This document shows, one piece after another, positions 9,189 to 17,575 of a stretch of 64,000 nt of DNA. Each line of letters opens with the position of its first letter. Within the stretch, counting starts at the first letter, position 1. Source of the DNA: Marinitoga sp. 38H-ov. GTDB taxonomy: Bacteria > Thermotogota > Thermotogae > Petrotogales > Petrotogaceae. Position numbers and translations under genes: made by a program. The stretch lies in the NCBI RefSeq assembly GCF_011057715.1, contig NZ_LNGH01000007.1:40699-104698 (forward strand), written 5' to 3'. The notes beneath the pieces were generated by a model that did not search any database, was not told the DNA's origin, and was given only the letters and a program-made list of their open reading frames with translations.

Positions 9189-9205
9189 CCGTTATTATAA
9201 TTTAA

Positions 9206-10297
9206 TTAGAATGGAAATTCAACGTCAACTGTAAAGTTGTTTAAATCATTTTCATTATCAGGAACAACTAATAATCCAGATTTTATAGCGTAATTTAAGT
9301 ATTCTATTTCTGCTAAAATTCTTGCAGGAACTAATCCTTTTGTGTATTTCATTGGAGATAAACTTACACCATCTTCTAAAGCACCTAATGTAGCAACTCC
9401 GCCTTTGAATCTGTTTCTATAAGCGTCTCTTACACCATAATAAGAAGCATTGTCAACTCTTTTTAATGCACTTGCTAATACATAACCAGGTGCCATATAA
9501 TCTTGATCTGAGTCAACGCCAATTGCAAAATAACCTTCACCTTTTTCATAATATGCGTCAATAATTTCAGCTAAATTAGCATCTGGAGAAACATTATAAA
9601 CGTTTAATGATTTTTCTTTAGCAGCGTCAATAACACCGTTTCCACATGCTCCAGCAGCTGCAAATATAATATCAGCACCTTCTGCAAATTGTGCTAAAGC
9701 CATTGATTTACCTTTAGCAGCGTCTACAAATGATTCTGTATAACCAACAACTATTTCTACATTTTCTCCATAGATAGCATTATATGTTTTTACACCTGCA
9801 ACATAACCATATTTGAATCTTTCAACTGGAGGAATAGCAATACCGCCAATAAAACCAACTTTTCCAGTTTTTGTCATAGCTGCCGCTAAATAACCAACAA
9901 AGAATGCTGATTCTTGTTCCTTAAATAAGTATAATTGAACGTTTTTAGGTACATTTCCACCTTCTGGAGGAGCAATATCAATACCAATGAACTTTGTGCT
10001 TGGATATTGAGGAGCAACATCAAATAATGCATTACTCATCATAAATCCAACGGCAATAACAACGTCAGCTTCTTTAGCAGCATTTGATAAATTATCTACA
10101 TAGTCACTTTGTTCTTTTGATTGAATTGCTTGAACATCAATACCGTATTTTTCTTTTGCCATTAAAACACCATTCCAAGTTCCATCATTAAATGATTTGT
10201 CACCTAATCCCCCAACGTCTGTTACCATAATAACTTTGAAAGCAAATGATGAAACTACTAATGCTAATAATAATACTAAAAGTACAGCTTTCTTCAT
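9206..10297 (-). CDS. BMP-family substrate-binding protein
   Basis: Exported 363-aa binding protein of the Bmp/PnrA family, which typically captures purine nucleosides for the ABC importer encoded downstream. After a classic signal peptide (MKKAVLLVLLLALVVSSFAF) come VTDVGGLGDKSFND, the family's N-terminal ligand-loop signature, and the later FIGGIA and AAGACGNG segments. There is no lipobox cysteine at the cleavage site, so the protein appears to be soluble in the periplasm (under the toga) rather than a lipoprotein, unlike many BMP proteins. GGGAGGT precedes the ATG. It begins 4 bp after the 645-aa membrane protein gene. Confidence 0.92.
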   Translation of the reverse strand: MKKAVLLVLLLALVVSSFAFKVIMVTDVGGLGDKSFNDGTWNGVLMAKEKYGIDVQAIQSKEQSDYVDNLSNAAKEADVVIAVGFMMSNALFDVAPQYPSTKFIGIDIAPPEGGNVPKNVQLYLFKEQESAFFVGYLAAAMTKTGKVGFIGGIAIPPVERFKYGYVAGVKTYNAIYGENVEIVVGYTESFVDAAKGKSMALAQFAEGADIIFAAAGACGNGVIDAAKEKSLNVYNVSPDANLAEIIDAYYEKGEGYFAIGVDSDQDYMAPGYVLASALKRVDNASYYGVRDAYRNRFKGGVATLGALEDGVSLSPMKYTKGLVPARILAEIEYLNYAIKSGLLVVPDNENDLNNFTVDVEFPF

Positions 10298-10301
10298 AAC
10301 C

Positions 10302-12239
10302 TTACCTCCCTTTATAGAATTTAATAATTTTTAATCCGCTTAATGCGGTAAATAATATCATCAATAATCCAAAAGTAGCATTTATTCCAAAGGTATTTGC
10401 GTTTAATAGTGGATATTTGAATTCTGATAAAATATGTATTGTTTCAGGTTTTATAAATGACAATATTGATGCAATTACCATAATCGATAAACCTGTTAAT
10501 TTAAATAATAGTGTTTCATTCAAATTAAAGAATAAAAATCCTATAATCAATAATATCAATATTTTTGTTCCCCAATCTGTAATAATAGCTTTTAAATTAA
10601 TTGGAGAATTAATTTCATTTGAAAAAACTTTCAATAAATTTGGTTTGAAGTTTATTAAAACATTAGATTTTATTAATTTTGTTTCAAGGTTGTTTTTGAA
10701 TAAGTCCATAAATTCTTTATCTGAATATTTTAAGATATTAGCTACATGATTATTATAGATATTTAAGCCATTATAAATATTTTCATATCTCTTTTGAGAC
10801 GATTTTTCAAAATCTTCCAATACTTTCCTAAAGTTATCTGTTAATTCTTTATAAACTTCAATATTGTCAATATATATTCCTTTTTCCAATAAATCCATAG
10901 ATACTTTACCATCTTCAAAAGTTAAATAATCTAAAATATTATTTTTTCCTGAATCTAATAAAAATTTCTTTAAAGATTGATTGTAAATATTTCTTATTTC
11001 AGAAAATTCAGCTGATAATTGAGAACCTATATACGCAACATCTTTATTTACAAATGAGTATGGATATATCAAAGTGTCATTTAATAATTCTTTTTGCATT
11101 GGAGAATTATGAAAATCAATGTTATTTTCCATTTTTATTTCTTGAACATCAGTGAAAAGAGGAATTGTAAATAAAAATCCAATAATTATAATAAATGAAA
11201 TATTTATTATTCTAGATAATAATGATGTATTTCTACCAAAAGCTTTAAAGAATAAAACAATTAAAGTTAATAAAAATGCTGTGAAGATAAATGAACCGTA
11301 TATAAATGATGTGATCATATCTTTAGTAAAATTATAATAGAATAATATATATATTACTTCTGAAATTAATATTACAAAAAAAGCCCATTTGTATAAGTTT
11401 GTTTTTTTCATAATGTATATTGCTAATATAATAGCTATATATATTATAAATCTAATCCATTCATTACTTTTTTCGACCTTAGCATTATTTAAAAATATTG
11501 AAATAATATTTTGTGTATCATTTTTAATAGTGTCAGGAACAAAAGATAAAACCCTGGAAGCTAAATCATCAATTTCGATTTCTAAATCTTCTCCAGTTAT
11601 CATCATTTTTGAAATTTCATTTATGCCATCTTCCAATAAATCCTTATTTTTAGAAATAATGTTATCAAAAAATTCATCTGCTTCACCATCATATATATAA
11701 TATTCTGGGAATTCAAGTTCGGCTTTTCTATTTTTCATTTTTTTCATTATTAATGTTTTATTTGGAGAATCTTTAACTAATCCTAATGAATAAGCTATAG
11801 CATTTTTTATATATAAGAATCCATTATCTTGCAAATATGAAGAATATTCTTCTAAAGCTAGATAAAAAGCAGGTAAGGATCTAATAGTTTCTTCTTTTAA
11901 TGTTTTTCCGGAAAGCTTACTTTCTACATATGCAAGAAAACCTGAAAATGCAATTTCTTCTTCTAATGATTTAAACGAGTGATTTTCAGATATAGTAGAT
12001 AAATGTTTCGAAATATAAGATGGTCTATCAGTATATTCGGCACTTCCAACCATTTGAGTTTTATAAAACTTATATAATCCTAAGTTTTTTAATTCCGTAA
12101 AAAACCAATTTAAATTTTCGGAATTTGATTCATATTCATTGATATAAGTAGTATAATAACTCTTTATGTCATCCATATTTAGTGAAAACATGCTTAAAGC
12201 AATAAGTGAAAATATAATAGTAAAAATAACCTTTTTCAC
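10302..12239 (-). CDS. Exported/membrane protein of unknown function
   Basis: Not recognised. The 645-aa product starts with a signal peptide or membrane anchor, followed by about 240 polar, helix-rich residues. A block of four or five hydrophobic segments lies around residues 265-365, a second polar region of about 200 residues follows, and two or three hydrophobic segments sit at the C-terminus. The start is GTG at 12239 with a GGAGGTG site. It is the first gene of the transcript leading into the BMP-type importer, with only 4 bp to the binding-protein gene, so a link to uptake or its sensing is possible but unproved. No catalytic motif seen. Confidence 0.6.
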   Translation of the reverse strand: MKKVIFTIIFSLIALSMFSLNMDDIKSYYTTYINEYESNSENLNWFFTELKNLGLYKFYKTQMVGSAEYTDRPSYISKHLSTISENHSFKSLEEEIAFSGFLAYVESKLSGKTLKEETIRSLPAFYLALEEYSSYLQDNGFLYIKNAIAYSLGLVKDSPNKTLIMKKMKNRKAELEFPEYYIYDGEADEFFDNIISKNKDLLEDGINEISKMMITGEDLEIEIDDLASRVLSFVPDTIKNDTQNIISIFLNNAKVEKSNEWIRFIIYIAIILAIYIMKKTNLYKWAFFVILISEVIYILFYYNFTKDMITSFIYGSFIFTAFLLTLIVLFFKAFGRNTSLLSRIINISFIIIIGFLFTIPLFTDVQEIKMENNIDFHNSPMQKELLNDTLIYPYSFVNKDVAYIGSQLSAEFSEIRNIYNQSLKKFLLDSGKNNILDYLTFEDGKVSMDLLEKGIYIDNIEVYKELTDNFRKVLEDFEKSSQKRYENIYNGLNIYNNHVANILKYSDKEFMDLFKNNLETKLIKSNVLINFKPNLLKVFSNEINSPINLKAIITDWGTKILILLIIGFLFFNLNETLLFKLTGLSIMVIASILSFIKPETIHILSEFKYPLLNANTFGINATFGLLMILFTALSGLKIIKFYKGR

Positions 12240-12509
12240 AAAAGCACCTCCTATAAAATGGCTAATATTATTATATCACAAAATCTTAATTTGAGAAAAA
12301 TTGCAAAAGGATATTATCATATTTTTATTTAAATTTCAAGAAGTTTGTGTAATAGGTTTCACAAAATATATTTATTTATTTTGGTTAGAATAGAGTTATT
12401 TAAAGTTTAAAGCAAATAATCTTTATTTTTAAACTACACATGCTATAATTGTATAGAAAGCTAATGTGTTTAACAATTCTTTTTAGAAATTTAAAATAGA
12501 GGTGATATT
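12240..12509. promoter_or_regulatory. Divergent promoter region between the BMP operon and surE
   Basis: On the minus strand a TATAAT hexamer (12270-12275 read in reverse) lies about 30 bp before the GTG of the 645-aa gene. On the plus strand an extended -10, TGC-TATAAT at 12441-12449, lies about 60 bp before surE; its -35 is weak. No other feature seen in these 270 bases. Confidence 0.5.
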
Positions 12510-13271
12510 ATGAATATACTTGTTACAAATGATGATGGGATTATGGCTCCTGGAATATATGCATTAAAAAAAGAACTTTCGAAAAAGCATAATGTATATG
12601 TAGTTGCTCCTGATATAGAAAGAAGTGCAACAGGTCATGCGATTACTATAAGAAATCCATTATGGGCTAAAAAAATTTATATAAATGATGAATTTTTGGG
12701 ATATGCGGTTAATGGTACTCCGGCTGATTGTGTTAAACTTGGATTAGAAGCAATATATAAGGATGTAGATTTTGATATTGTTATAAGTGGAATTAATAAA
12801 GGACCTAATTTGGGTACGGATTTGTTATATTCCGGTACAGTATCAGGTGCATTAGAAGGTTCATTGAATGGATATCCTTCTATTGCAATTTCCTCCAGTG
12901 ATTATCAAAATCCAAATTATGAAAGCGCAGCTAAATTTATTTTACATTTTTTAGATGAAATTAATATTAAAAATATGCCAGAATTTAGTGCATTAAATAT
13001 AAATGTTCCAAATATAGAATTTTCTGAAATCAAAGGATATAAAATAACAAAACAAAGTAAAAGGCGGTATAGAGATTATTTTGAGCCAAGAAAAGACCCA
13101 TATGGGAATACCTATTATTGGATGTTAGGAGAAATAATAGAAGATGATGATAGTGAAGAGTCAGATTATATAGTGTTAAAGGATAATTATGTTTCTGTTA
13201 CCCCTATAAAATCTTTTTTGACGGATTTTGAATATATGAAAAATTTAAAGGAGGATAAAAATGGAATATAA
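12510..13271 (+). CDS. surE: 5'/3'-nucleotidase SurE
   Basis: Metal-dependent nucleoside-monophosphate phosphatase, cytosolic. The 253-aa sequence opens with the family signature NDDGIMAPG, whose two Asp bind metal, followed by VVAPDIERSATGHAIT, the conserved NGTPADCVKLG and ISGINKGPNLGTDLLYSGTV. All are SurE hallmarks. GAGGTGAT precedes the ATG. It is the first gene of a tightly packed unit and overlaps the peptide deformylase gene by 11 bp, with the deformylase ribosome binding site inside its 3' end. Confidence 0.96.
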   Translation: MNILVTNDDGIMAPGIYALKKELSKKHNVYVVAPDIERSATGHAITIRNPLWAKKIYINDEFLGYAVNGTPADCVKLGLEAIYKDVDFDIVISGINKGPNLGTDLLYSGTVSGALEGSLNGYPSIAISSSDYQNPNYESAAKFILHFLDEINIKNMPEFSALNINVPNIEFSEIKGYKITKQSKRRYRDYFEPRKDPYGNTYYWMLGEIIEDDDSEESDYIVLKDNYVSVTPIKSFLTDFEYMKNLKEDKNGI

Positions 13272-13791
13272 AGTGAGAATAATTGGAGATCCTATATTAA
13301 GGAAAAAAGCAAAAAAAGTGGAAAAAATTGATGAAAAATTTCAAGAGTTATTAAATAATATGACTAATGTTATGTATAAAGAAGATGGAGTTGGATTAGC
13401 TGCTCCACAAATAGGTATTAATAAAAGATTTTTTATAATGGATGATGGTAAAAAATTAAGAAAAATTATTAATCCTGAAATAATAGAATTTCTTGGTGAT
13501 GAAGTTGTATATGAAGAAGGATGTTTAAGTATTCCAGGTGTGTTTATAAACGTAAAAAGGCCTGAAGGGATAAAGGTTAAATATTTTGATGAAAATGGTA
13601 ATGAAATAGAAGAAGAATTACATGATTATACTGCTAGAATTTTTCAACATGAATATGATCATTTAGAAGGAGTTTTATTCGTAGATAAAGTTAGTACAGC
13701 AGCAAAAGCAAAATATAAAGGGAAATTAAACGAATTAATGAAAGAAGGTAGAAAAATAGCTAAAGAATTAGGCGAAGTGGTGATTGAATGA
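13261..13791 (+). CDS. def: Peptide deformylase
   Basis: Removes the N-formyl group from nascent proteins using a metal ion. The three defining motifs are all present in the 176-aa product: GVGLAAPQIG (motif 1), EGCLSIPG (motif 2, metal Cys) and QHEYDHLEG (motif 3, two metal His and catalytic Glu). AAGGAGGA precedes the ATG. It overlaps surE by 11 bp and fmt by 4 bp (ATGA), so its product and the formyltransferase, which act on the same formyl group, are made together. Confidence 0.97.
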   Translation: MEYKVRIIGDPILRKKAKKVEKIDEKFQELLNNMTNVMYKEDGVGLAAPQIGINKRFFIMDDGKKLRKIINPEIIEFLGDEVVYEEGCLSIPGVFINVKRPEGIKVKYFDENGNEIEEELHDYTARIFQHEYDHLEGVLFVDKVSTAAKAKYKGKLNELMKEGRKIAKELGEVVIE

Positions 13792-14729
13792 GAATAGTAT
13801 TTATGGGAACTCCAGATTTTGCTGCAATTCATTTAAAGAAATTAATTGAAAATAATTTTAATATTGTGGGAGTATTTTCTCAACCTGATAAACCCAAAGG
13901 TAGGGGGAAAAAATTATTACCTACACCCGTGAAAATAATAGCTCAAGAAAATAATATACCAGTTTTTCAGCCAAATAGTGTAAATTTGAAATCTGGATTT
14001 GAACAATTAAATGAATTAAAACCAGATATTATAATTACTGTGGCATATGGAAAAATCCTTAAAGAAAATGTAATAAATTTACCTAAATATGGATGTTGGA
14101 ATGTGCATGCATCTTTACTTCCAAAGTATAGAGGCGCTGCACCAATACAAAGAGCAATTGAAAACGGTGAAAGTAAAACAGGTATTTCGATTTTTAAGAT
14201 AGTTGAGGCATTAGATGCTGGGCCAATTGCTTTTATGAAGGAAACCCCTATATATATGGAAGATAATTTTGAGTCATTATATAATAGATTGGCCAAAATT
14301 GGAAGTGAATCATTAGTGGATTTCTTAAACAATTTTGATTTATATACAAAGAAACTTATATACCAAGATGATTCACAAGCTACGTATGCTAATAAAATAT
14401 CTAATGAAGATACATATATAAATTGGTTTGAAGACAATTTTAAAGTTTTTAATAAGATAAGAGCATATGATCCTATCCCAGGTGCAAAATGTGAATTTAA
14501 TGGAGAAATAATTAAACTTTTTAATACAAGTATATATTCATCATATAATGATATACCTGGCAAAATATTAAACGTTGATAAAGATGGTGCTATTATATCA
14601 ACTGCCCAAGGAAGTATAAGGGTTGAAAAAGTACAATTTCCTGGTAAAAAAGCCATGAAATTTATAGATGCTTTAAATGGTAGAAAAATAAAAGTAGGAG
14701 ATATATTTAAAAATATTAGGAAGGAGTGA
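13788..14729 (+). CDS. fmt: Methionyl-tRNA formyltransferase
   Basis: Formylates initiator Met-tRNA using 10-formyltetrahydrofolate. The 313-aa protein shows the N-terminal FMGTPDFA segment, the flexible loop PKGRGKKLLPTPVK, the catalytic HASLLPKYRGAAPIQ region and DAGPI, followed by a C-terminal tRNA-binding domain. It is translationally coupled to def through an ATGA overlap. The def-fmt pairing is a widespread arrangement, and two initiator tRNA genes lie about 3-5 kb downstream. Confidence 0.96.
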   Translation: MRIVFMGTPDFAAIHLKKLIENNFNIVGVFSQPDKPKGRGKKLLPTPVKIIAQENNIPVFQPNSVNLKSGFEQLNELKPDIIITVAYGKILKENVINLPKYGCWNVHASLLPKYRGAAPIQRAIENGESKTGISIFKIVEALDAGPIAFMKETPIYMEDNFESLYNRLAKIGSESLVDFLNNFDLYTKKLIYQDDSQATYANKISNEDTYINWFEDNFKVFNKIRAYDPIPGAKCEFNGEIIKLFNTSIYSSYNDIPGKILNVDKDGAIISTAQGSIRVEKVQFPGKKAMKFIDALNGRKIKVGDIFKNIRKE

Positions 14730-14733
14730 TTTT

Positions 14734-14949
14734 ATGGCTGAAACATTTAACATGTATATGATAAAAGGTTATAAAAATGAAGAGGATGCAAAAATAATTG
14801 AAGAAATATTAGAATGTATTGATGGAATAATAACATTTAAAATTGAAAAAGCTTTTGGCGCTGTGGAATTAACTTTTGATGATGAAAAAGTATCTAGGGA
14901 AGAAATTAGTGAAAAATTGAAAAGTAAAGGTTTTGAATTAAAGTACTAA
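14734..14949 (+). CDS. Small HMA-like protein lacking the metal-binding cysteines
   Basis: A 71-aa protein that reads like a heavy-metal-associated (HMA) ferredoxin-like fold: MYMIKGYKNEEDAKIIEEILECIDGI...AVELTFDDEKVSREEISEKLKSKGFEL. The usual metal site MxCxxC at the first loop is replaced by KGYKNE; the only cysteine is in the helix (LECI). It is therefore unlikely to bind metal in the standard way and may be a protein-interaction or degenerate chaperone domain. A GGAAGGAGTGAT site precedes the ATG. It is embedded between fmt and the flippase-like gene with gaps of a few bases. Confidence 0.65.
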   Translation: MAETFNMYMIKGYKNEEDAKIIEEILECIDGIITFKIEKAFGAVELTFDDEKVSREEISEKLKSKGFELKY

Positions 14950-14950
14950 T

Positions 14951-15934
14951 ATGAAAAAGAAATATTTATATGGATTTTTATTTACATTAATAACTACTAT
15001 TGTAGTATTTATATTGGTATCTGGGATAAATGGGTTTATAAAAAATATTAATTCATTTTTTGGATATAATTATATATATTTTATAATATCAATTATTATA
15101 ATGATTATAAAATGGTTAATTGAATCTTTAATAATAAAAGTATTATTGAAAGAAATAAGTTATAAAAGTGCGATAAATTTTACCTTAATTGGACAGTTTT
15201 ATAGTTATTTAACGCCCTTTTATACAGGAGGACAACCATTTCAGATAATATATTTGTCAAAATATGGTATTGATCCCGGTGAAGCAACCGCTGTAATTTT
15301 ATTTAAAACATTTATTTTTCAAATAAATATGGCTTTTCTAGGAGCGGTAGGTATATTTTATTCTTTATTTAATTATAATAAAAGTATAACAATTGGTATA
15401 ATTTTAGGTACATTTATGAACTCTTTAGCTATTTTTTTGATATTGTTTTATGTTATTAATGAAAATGCTGCAATTAATACAACTATGTATTTTATTAGAA
15501 TTTTAAAAAAAATTGGCGTTTTAAAAGAACCAGAGAAATACACCAATGAAATTATTCTTAAAATTGAAAAATTTATAGAAATCTTTAAAAAAGAATCAAA
15601 AAAAATAATAAAAATATTAATTTTATTTATTTTAAGTTTTTTACAATTTAGTACTTCTTTTCTTGTTTTACCCTTTGTTATGAAAGGATTTGGGTTAAAT
15701 ATGAACTTAAATATAATTATAAGGTCGTTAATTACCCAAATTACCTCTTCAATTGTTCCAACACCAGGTACATCTGGAGGAGCAGAAGGTATATTTTATT
15801 TATTATTTTCTAATATAATTCCTTCAGAAAAAATTGGAGCGGCTATTATACTATGGAGATTTTCTATATATTATTTTGTTTTATTAGTTGGGGGAATTGT
15901 TGTATTGTATAATCATAAAAGAAAAAAAGTTTAA
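14951..15934 (+). CDS. Flippase-like integral membrane protein (UPF0104/LPG-synthase TM family)
   Basis: A 327-aa protein with about eight membrane segments matching the UPF0104 / lysylphosphatidylglycerol-synthase TM region family. The typical sequence FTLIGQFYSYLTPFYTGGQPFQ lies near residue 80, and PTPGTSGGAEG near residue 275. Family members are membrane proteins, some implicated in lipid or glycan transfer across the membrane; the substrate here is unknown. It begins 1 bp after the HMA-like gene with no clear ribosome binding site of its own, suggesting translational coupling. A strong terminator follows. Confidence 0.78.
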   Translation: MKKKYLYGFLFTLITTIVVFILVSGINGFIKNINSFFGYNYIYFIISIIIMIIKWLIESLIIKVLLKEISYKSAINFTLIGQFYSYLTPFYTGGQPFQIIYLSKYGIDPGEATAVILFKTFIFQINMAFLGAVGIFYSLFNYNKSITIGIILGTFMNSLAIFLILFYVINENAAINTTMYFIRILKKIGVLKEPEKYTNEIILKIEKFIEIFKKESKKIIKILILFILSFLQFSTSFLVLPFVMKGFGLNMNLNIIIRSLITQITSSIVPTPGTSGGAEGIFYLLFSNIIPSEKIGAAIILWRFSIYYFVLLVGGIVVLYNHKRKKV

Positions 15935-15935
15935 A

Positions 15936-15966
15936 AAAAGAGTCCCAAAACGGGACTCTTTTTTGT
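15936..15966. terminator. Terminator shared by the surE operon and tRNA-Leu(GAG)
   Basis: An 11-bp stem (15936-15946 / 15952-15962, AAAAC loop) with A-run on the left and T-run on the right lies between the stop of the flippase-like gene and the 3' end of the minus-strand tRNA. It can act in both directions. Confidence 0.88.
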
Positions 15967-16054
15967 TGGTGCCGAGGGCGGGACTTGAACCCGCACGGGA
16001 TAAACTCCCACATGGCCCTCAACCATGCGTGTCTGCCGATTCCACCACCTCGGC
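15967..16054 (-). tRNA. tRNA-Leu (anticodon GAG)
   Basis: On the minus strand the sequence folds as a class II tRNA with acceptor stem GCCGAGG/CCTCGGC, a long variable arm typical of Leu, a GGTTCAAGTCC T-loop region and an encoded CCA. The anticodon loop TTGAGGG between CATGG and CCATG gives GAG. It has its own promoter and terminator. Confidence 0.95.
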
Positions 16055-16066
16055 ATAACCTTATCT

Positions 16067-16095
16067 ATTATACAATATCTTTTATTTTTTGTCAA
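16067..16095 (-). promoter_or_regulatory. Sigma-70-type promoter of tRNA-Leu(GAG)
   Basis: On the minus strand TTGACA (16090-16095) and TATAAT (16067-16072) are both perfect consensus hexamers with a 17-bp spacer, starting transcription about 10 bp before the tRNA. Confidence 0.9.
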
Positions 16096-16271
16096 TAGTG
16101 GACGTTTAATTGTTGATAAGTAACATCTATTAATTAAATTTCGCAAAAGTAAAAAATATATATATAATAAATTAAAACTAAAACAATTAACAAAAAAGAA
16201 TATTAAAATATATATTTTTTCAAAATCATGTATATAATTTTGTATTATTATAATATTATGGAGGTGTTCAA

Positions 16272-16439
16272 ATGGAATATAAGAACAAAATTCATATCTT
16301 ATCACAATATGATTTTTTAAAACAAATAAAAAATATAGAAAATGAAGAAGAAATAAAAAATATAACTAAAAAAAGATTTTTTAATTCAATTGAAAATGTT
16401 AATTCTAAAGAAATAAAAGAAAAGAAAGAAAATAGGTGA
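16272..16439 (+). CDS. 55-aa lysine/glutamate-rich protein of unknown function
   Basis: A short frame with its own GGAGGTG site nine bases before the ATG, ending in TGA four bases before the start of the ATPase gene. The product (MEYKNKIHILSQYDF at the N-terminus) is highly charged, with Lys, Glu, Asn and Ile making up most of it, and is probably all-helical. There is no membrane segment. A TATTATAATATTAT tract upstream could hold the promoter. Its close coupling to the degenerate ATPase suggests the two act together. I recognise no family; it could also be a leader that couples translation. Confidence 0.6.
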   Translation: MEYKNKIHILSQYDFLKQIKNIENEEEIKNITKKRFFNSIENVNSKEIKEKKENR

Positions 16440-16443
16440 ACAT

Positions 16444-17196
16444 ATGTATTATGATGATGAGCCTATTATAGAGGTGAAGGATTTTTCTTTGTTTATTGAT
16501 AATCAAGAGGTATTAAAAAATATTAACTTAAAATTATATAATAATGAATCTGTATTAATATACGGAGAAAGAAATTCGGGTAAATCTTCATTATTAAGAT
16601 CATTTGTCCATTTGAATGAAGAATTATTTAGTAATGTGTATGGGAAAGGGGATATAAAGTATAAAGGAATAGATGTTAGAGAGCAAGATAAAAAATATTT
16701 AAGAAGCAATATAACTTATACTGAACCAAAATTTTTGCAAAATTTTAATTATATATCTTTAAAAGAATTATTAAAAATATCATTAGGAATTTCTCCACAA
16801 AATTTATCTTATGAAAATATAACATTATTAAAAAAAATAGATTTGATAGATAAGTTTTCCGATTTGAAAAGTTTAAAATATTATAATGATTTGTCAAATT
16901 GGTCGAGTGCAGATAAGTTATCGTTATTACTTTTTATATCTTTAGCGCAAAATCCAAAAATTTTTATGTTTGATTCAATACTTGATCATATAGATGATTA
17001 TTTATTAAAAAAAATAAAAGATTTAATATTTGATATAAACCAGAATAGAGTTTTAATATTTGCAACTAGAAATTTATTTAGATATCTTGATATATGTAAT
17101 AGAGTAATAGTACTAAATGAAGGTGAAATTGTTTTTGATTCAACTCCAAAGGAATTTATTATTAACTTCAGAGTAAATAAATTTAGAAACTTGTAA
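16444..17196 (+). CDS. Degenerate PstB-like ABC ATPase, orphan
   Basis: A 250-aa single nucleotide-binding domain whose layout and N-terminal half (GDIKYKGIDVREQDKKYLR after the P-loop) recall PstB phosphate-importer ATPases. Walker A is intact (GERNSGKSS, near residue 40). The rest of the catalytic apparatus is altered: the signature reads LSNWSSADK instead of LSGGQ, Walker B is FMFDSILDH with Ser where the catalytic Glu should be, and the switch His is Arg (FATRN instead of VTHN). It probably binds ATP with little hydrolysis. No permease or binding protein is nearby. It follows the 55-aa gene by 4 bp, and its last codons form the left edge of a 384-bp repeat. Confidence 0.75.
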   Translation: MYYDDEPIIEVKDFSLFIDNQEVLKNINLKLYNNESVLIYGERNSGKSSLLRSFVHLNEELFSNVYGKGDIKYKGIDVREQDKKYLRSNITYTEPKFLQNFNYISLKELLKISLGISPQNLSYENITLLKKIDLIDKFSDLKSLKYYNDLSNWSSADKLSLLLFISLAQNPKIFMFDSILDHIDDYLLKKIKDLIFDINQNRVLIFATRNLFRYLDICNRVIVLNEGEIVFDSTPKEFIINFRVNKFRNL

Positions 17197-17207
17197 CTAA
17201 AAAGGTA

Positions 17208-17236
17208 TTGACAAAAATAATAAAAAGTGATAGAAT
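17208..17236 (+). promoter_or_regulatory. tRNA cassette promoter, copy 1
   Basis: TTGACA (17208-17213), a 17-bp spacer and TAGAAT (17231-17236) lie about 30 bp before tRNA-Leu(TAA). Confidence 0.88.
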
Positions 17237-17265
17237 AAATCTAGTTGAAATAACCGAAGAAGGTT

Positions 17266-17354
17266 GCCGAGGTGGCGGAATTGGCAGACGCTGCGGACTT
17301 AAAATCCGTTGGGTGGAGACACCCGTGTGGGTTCAAGTCCCACCCTCGGCACCA
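17266..17354 (+). tRNA. tRNA-Leu (anticodon TAA), copy 1
   Basis: Class II tRNA with acceptor stem GCCGAGG/CCTCGGC, anticodon loop CTTAAAA giving TAA, a long variable arm and an encoded CCA. First of three tRNAs in the cassette. Confidence 0.96.
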
Positions 17355-17376
17355 TTTTATTTACTCTACTACGCGG

Positions 17377-17453
<77 letters not shown>

Positions 17454-17463
17454 TTTTTTTTAT

Positions 17464-17540
17464 GGCGGCGTAGCTCAGTTGGCTAGAGCATGCGGTTCAT
17501 ACCCGCAGTGTCAAGAGTTCGAGTCTCTTCGCCGCCACCA
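17464..17540 (+). tRNA. tRNA-Met (CAT, probably elongator), copy 1
   Basis: Acceptor stem GGCGGCG/CGCCGCC is fully paired, the anticodon loop TTCATAC gives CAT, and CCA is encoded. The overall sequence fits elongator Met; a tRNA-Ile2 with modified CAT is less likely but cannot be excluded by eye. Confidence 0.88.
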
Positions 17541-17547
17541 TATTAAA

Positions 17548-17575
17548 AAAAGGAGCTTTACGCTCCTTTTATTTT
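17548..17575. terminator. Terminator of tRNA cassette copy 1
   Basis: Stem 17548-17556 / 17562-17570 with a TTTAC loop, flanked by A- and T-runs. The convergent GGDEF gene stops inside it (17558-17560). Confidence 0.88.

Noticed and set aside
9206..10297. BMP binding protein as a lipoprotein
   Set aside because: No cysteine at or near the signal-peptide cleavage site; the sequence supports a soluble exported protein.
15931..16305. A 124-codon open frame on the minus strand
   Set aside because: It runs through tRNA-Leu(GAG), its promoter and the terminator; no ribosome binding site and no coherent protein pattern.
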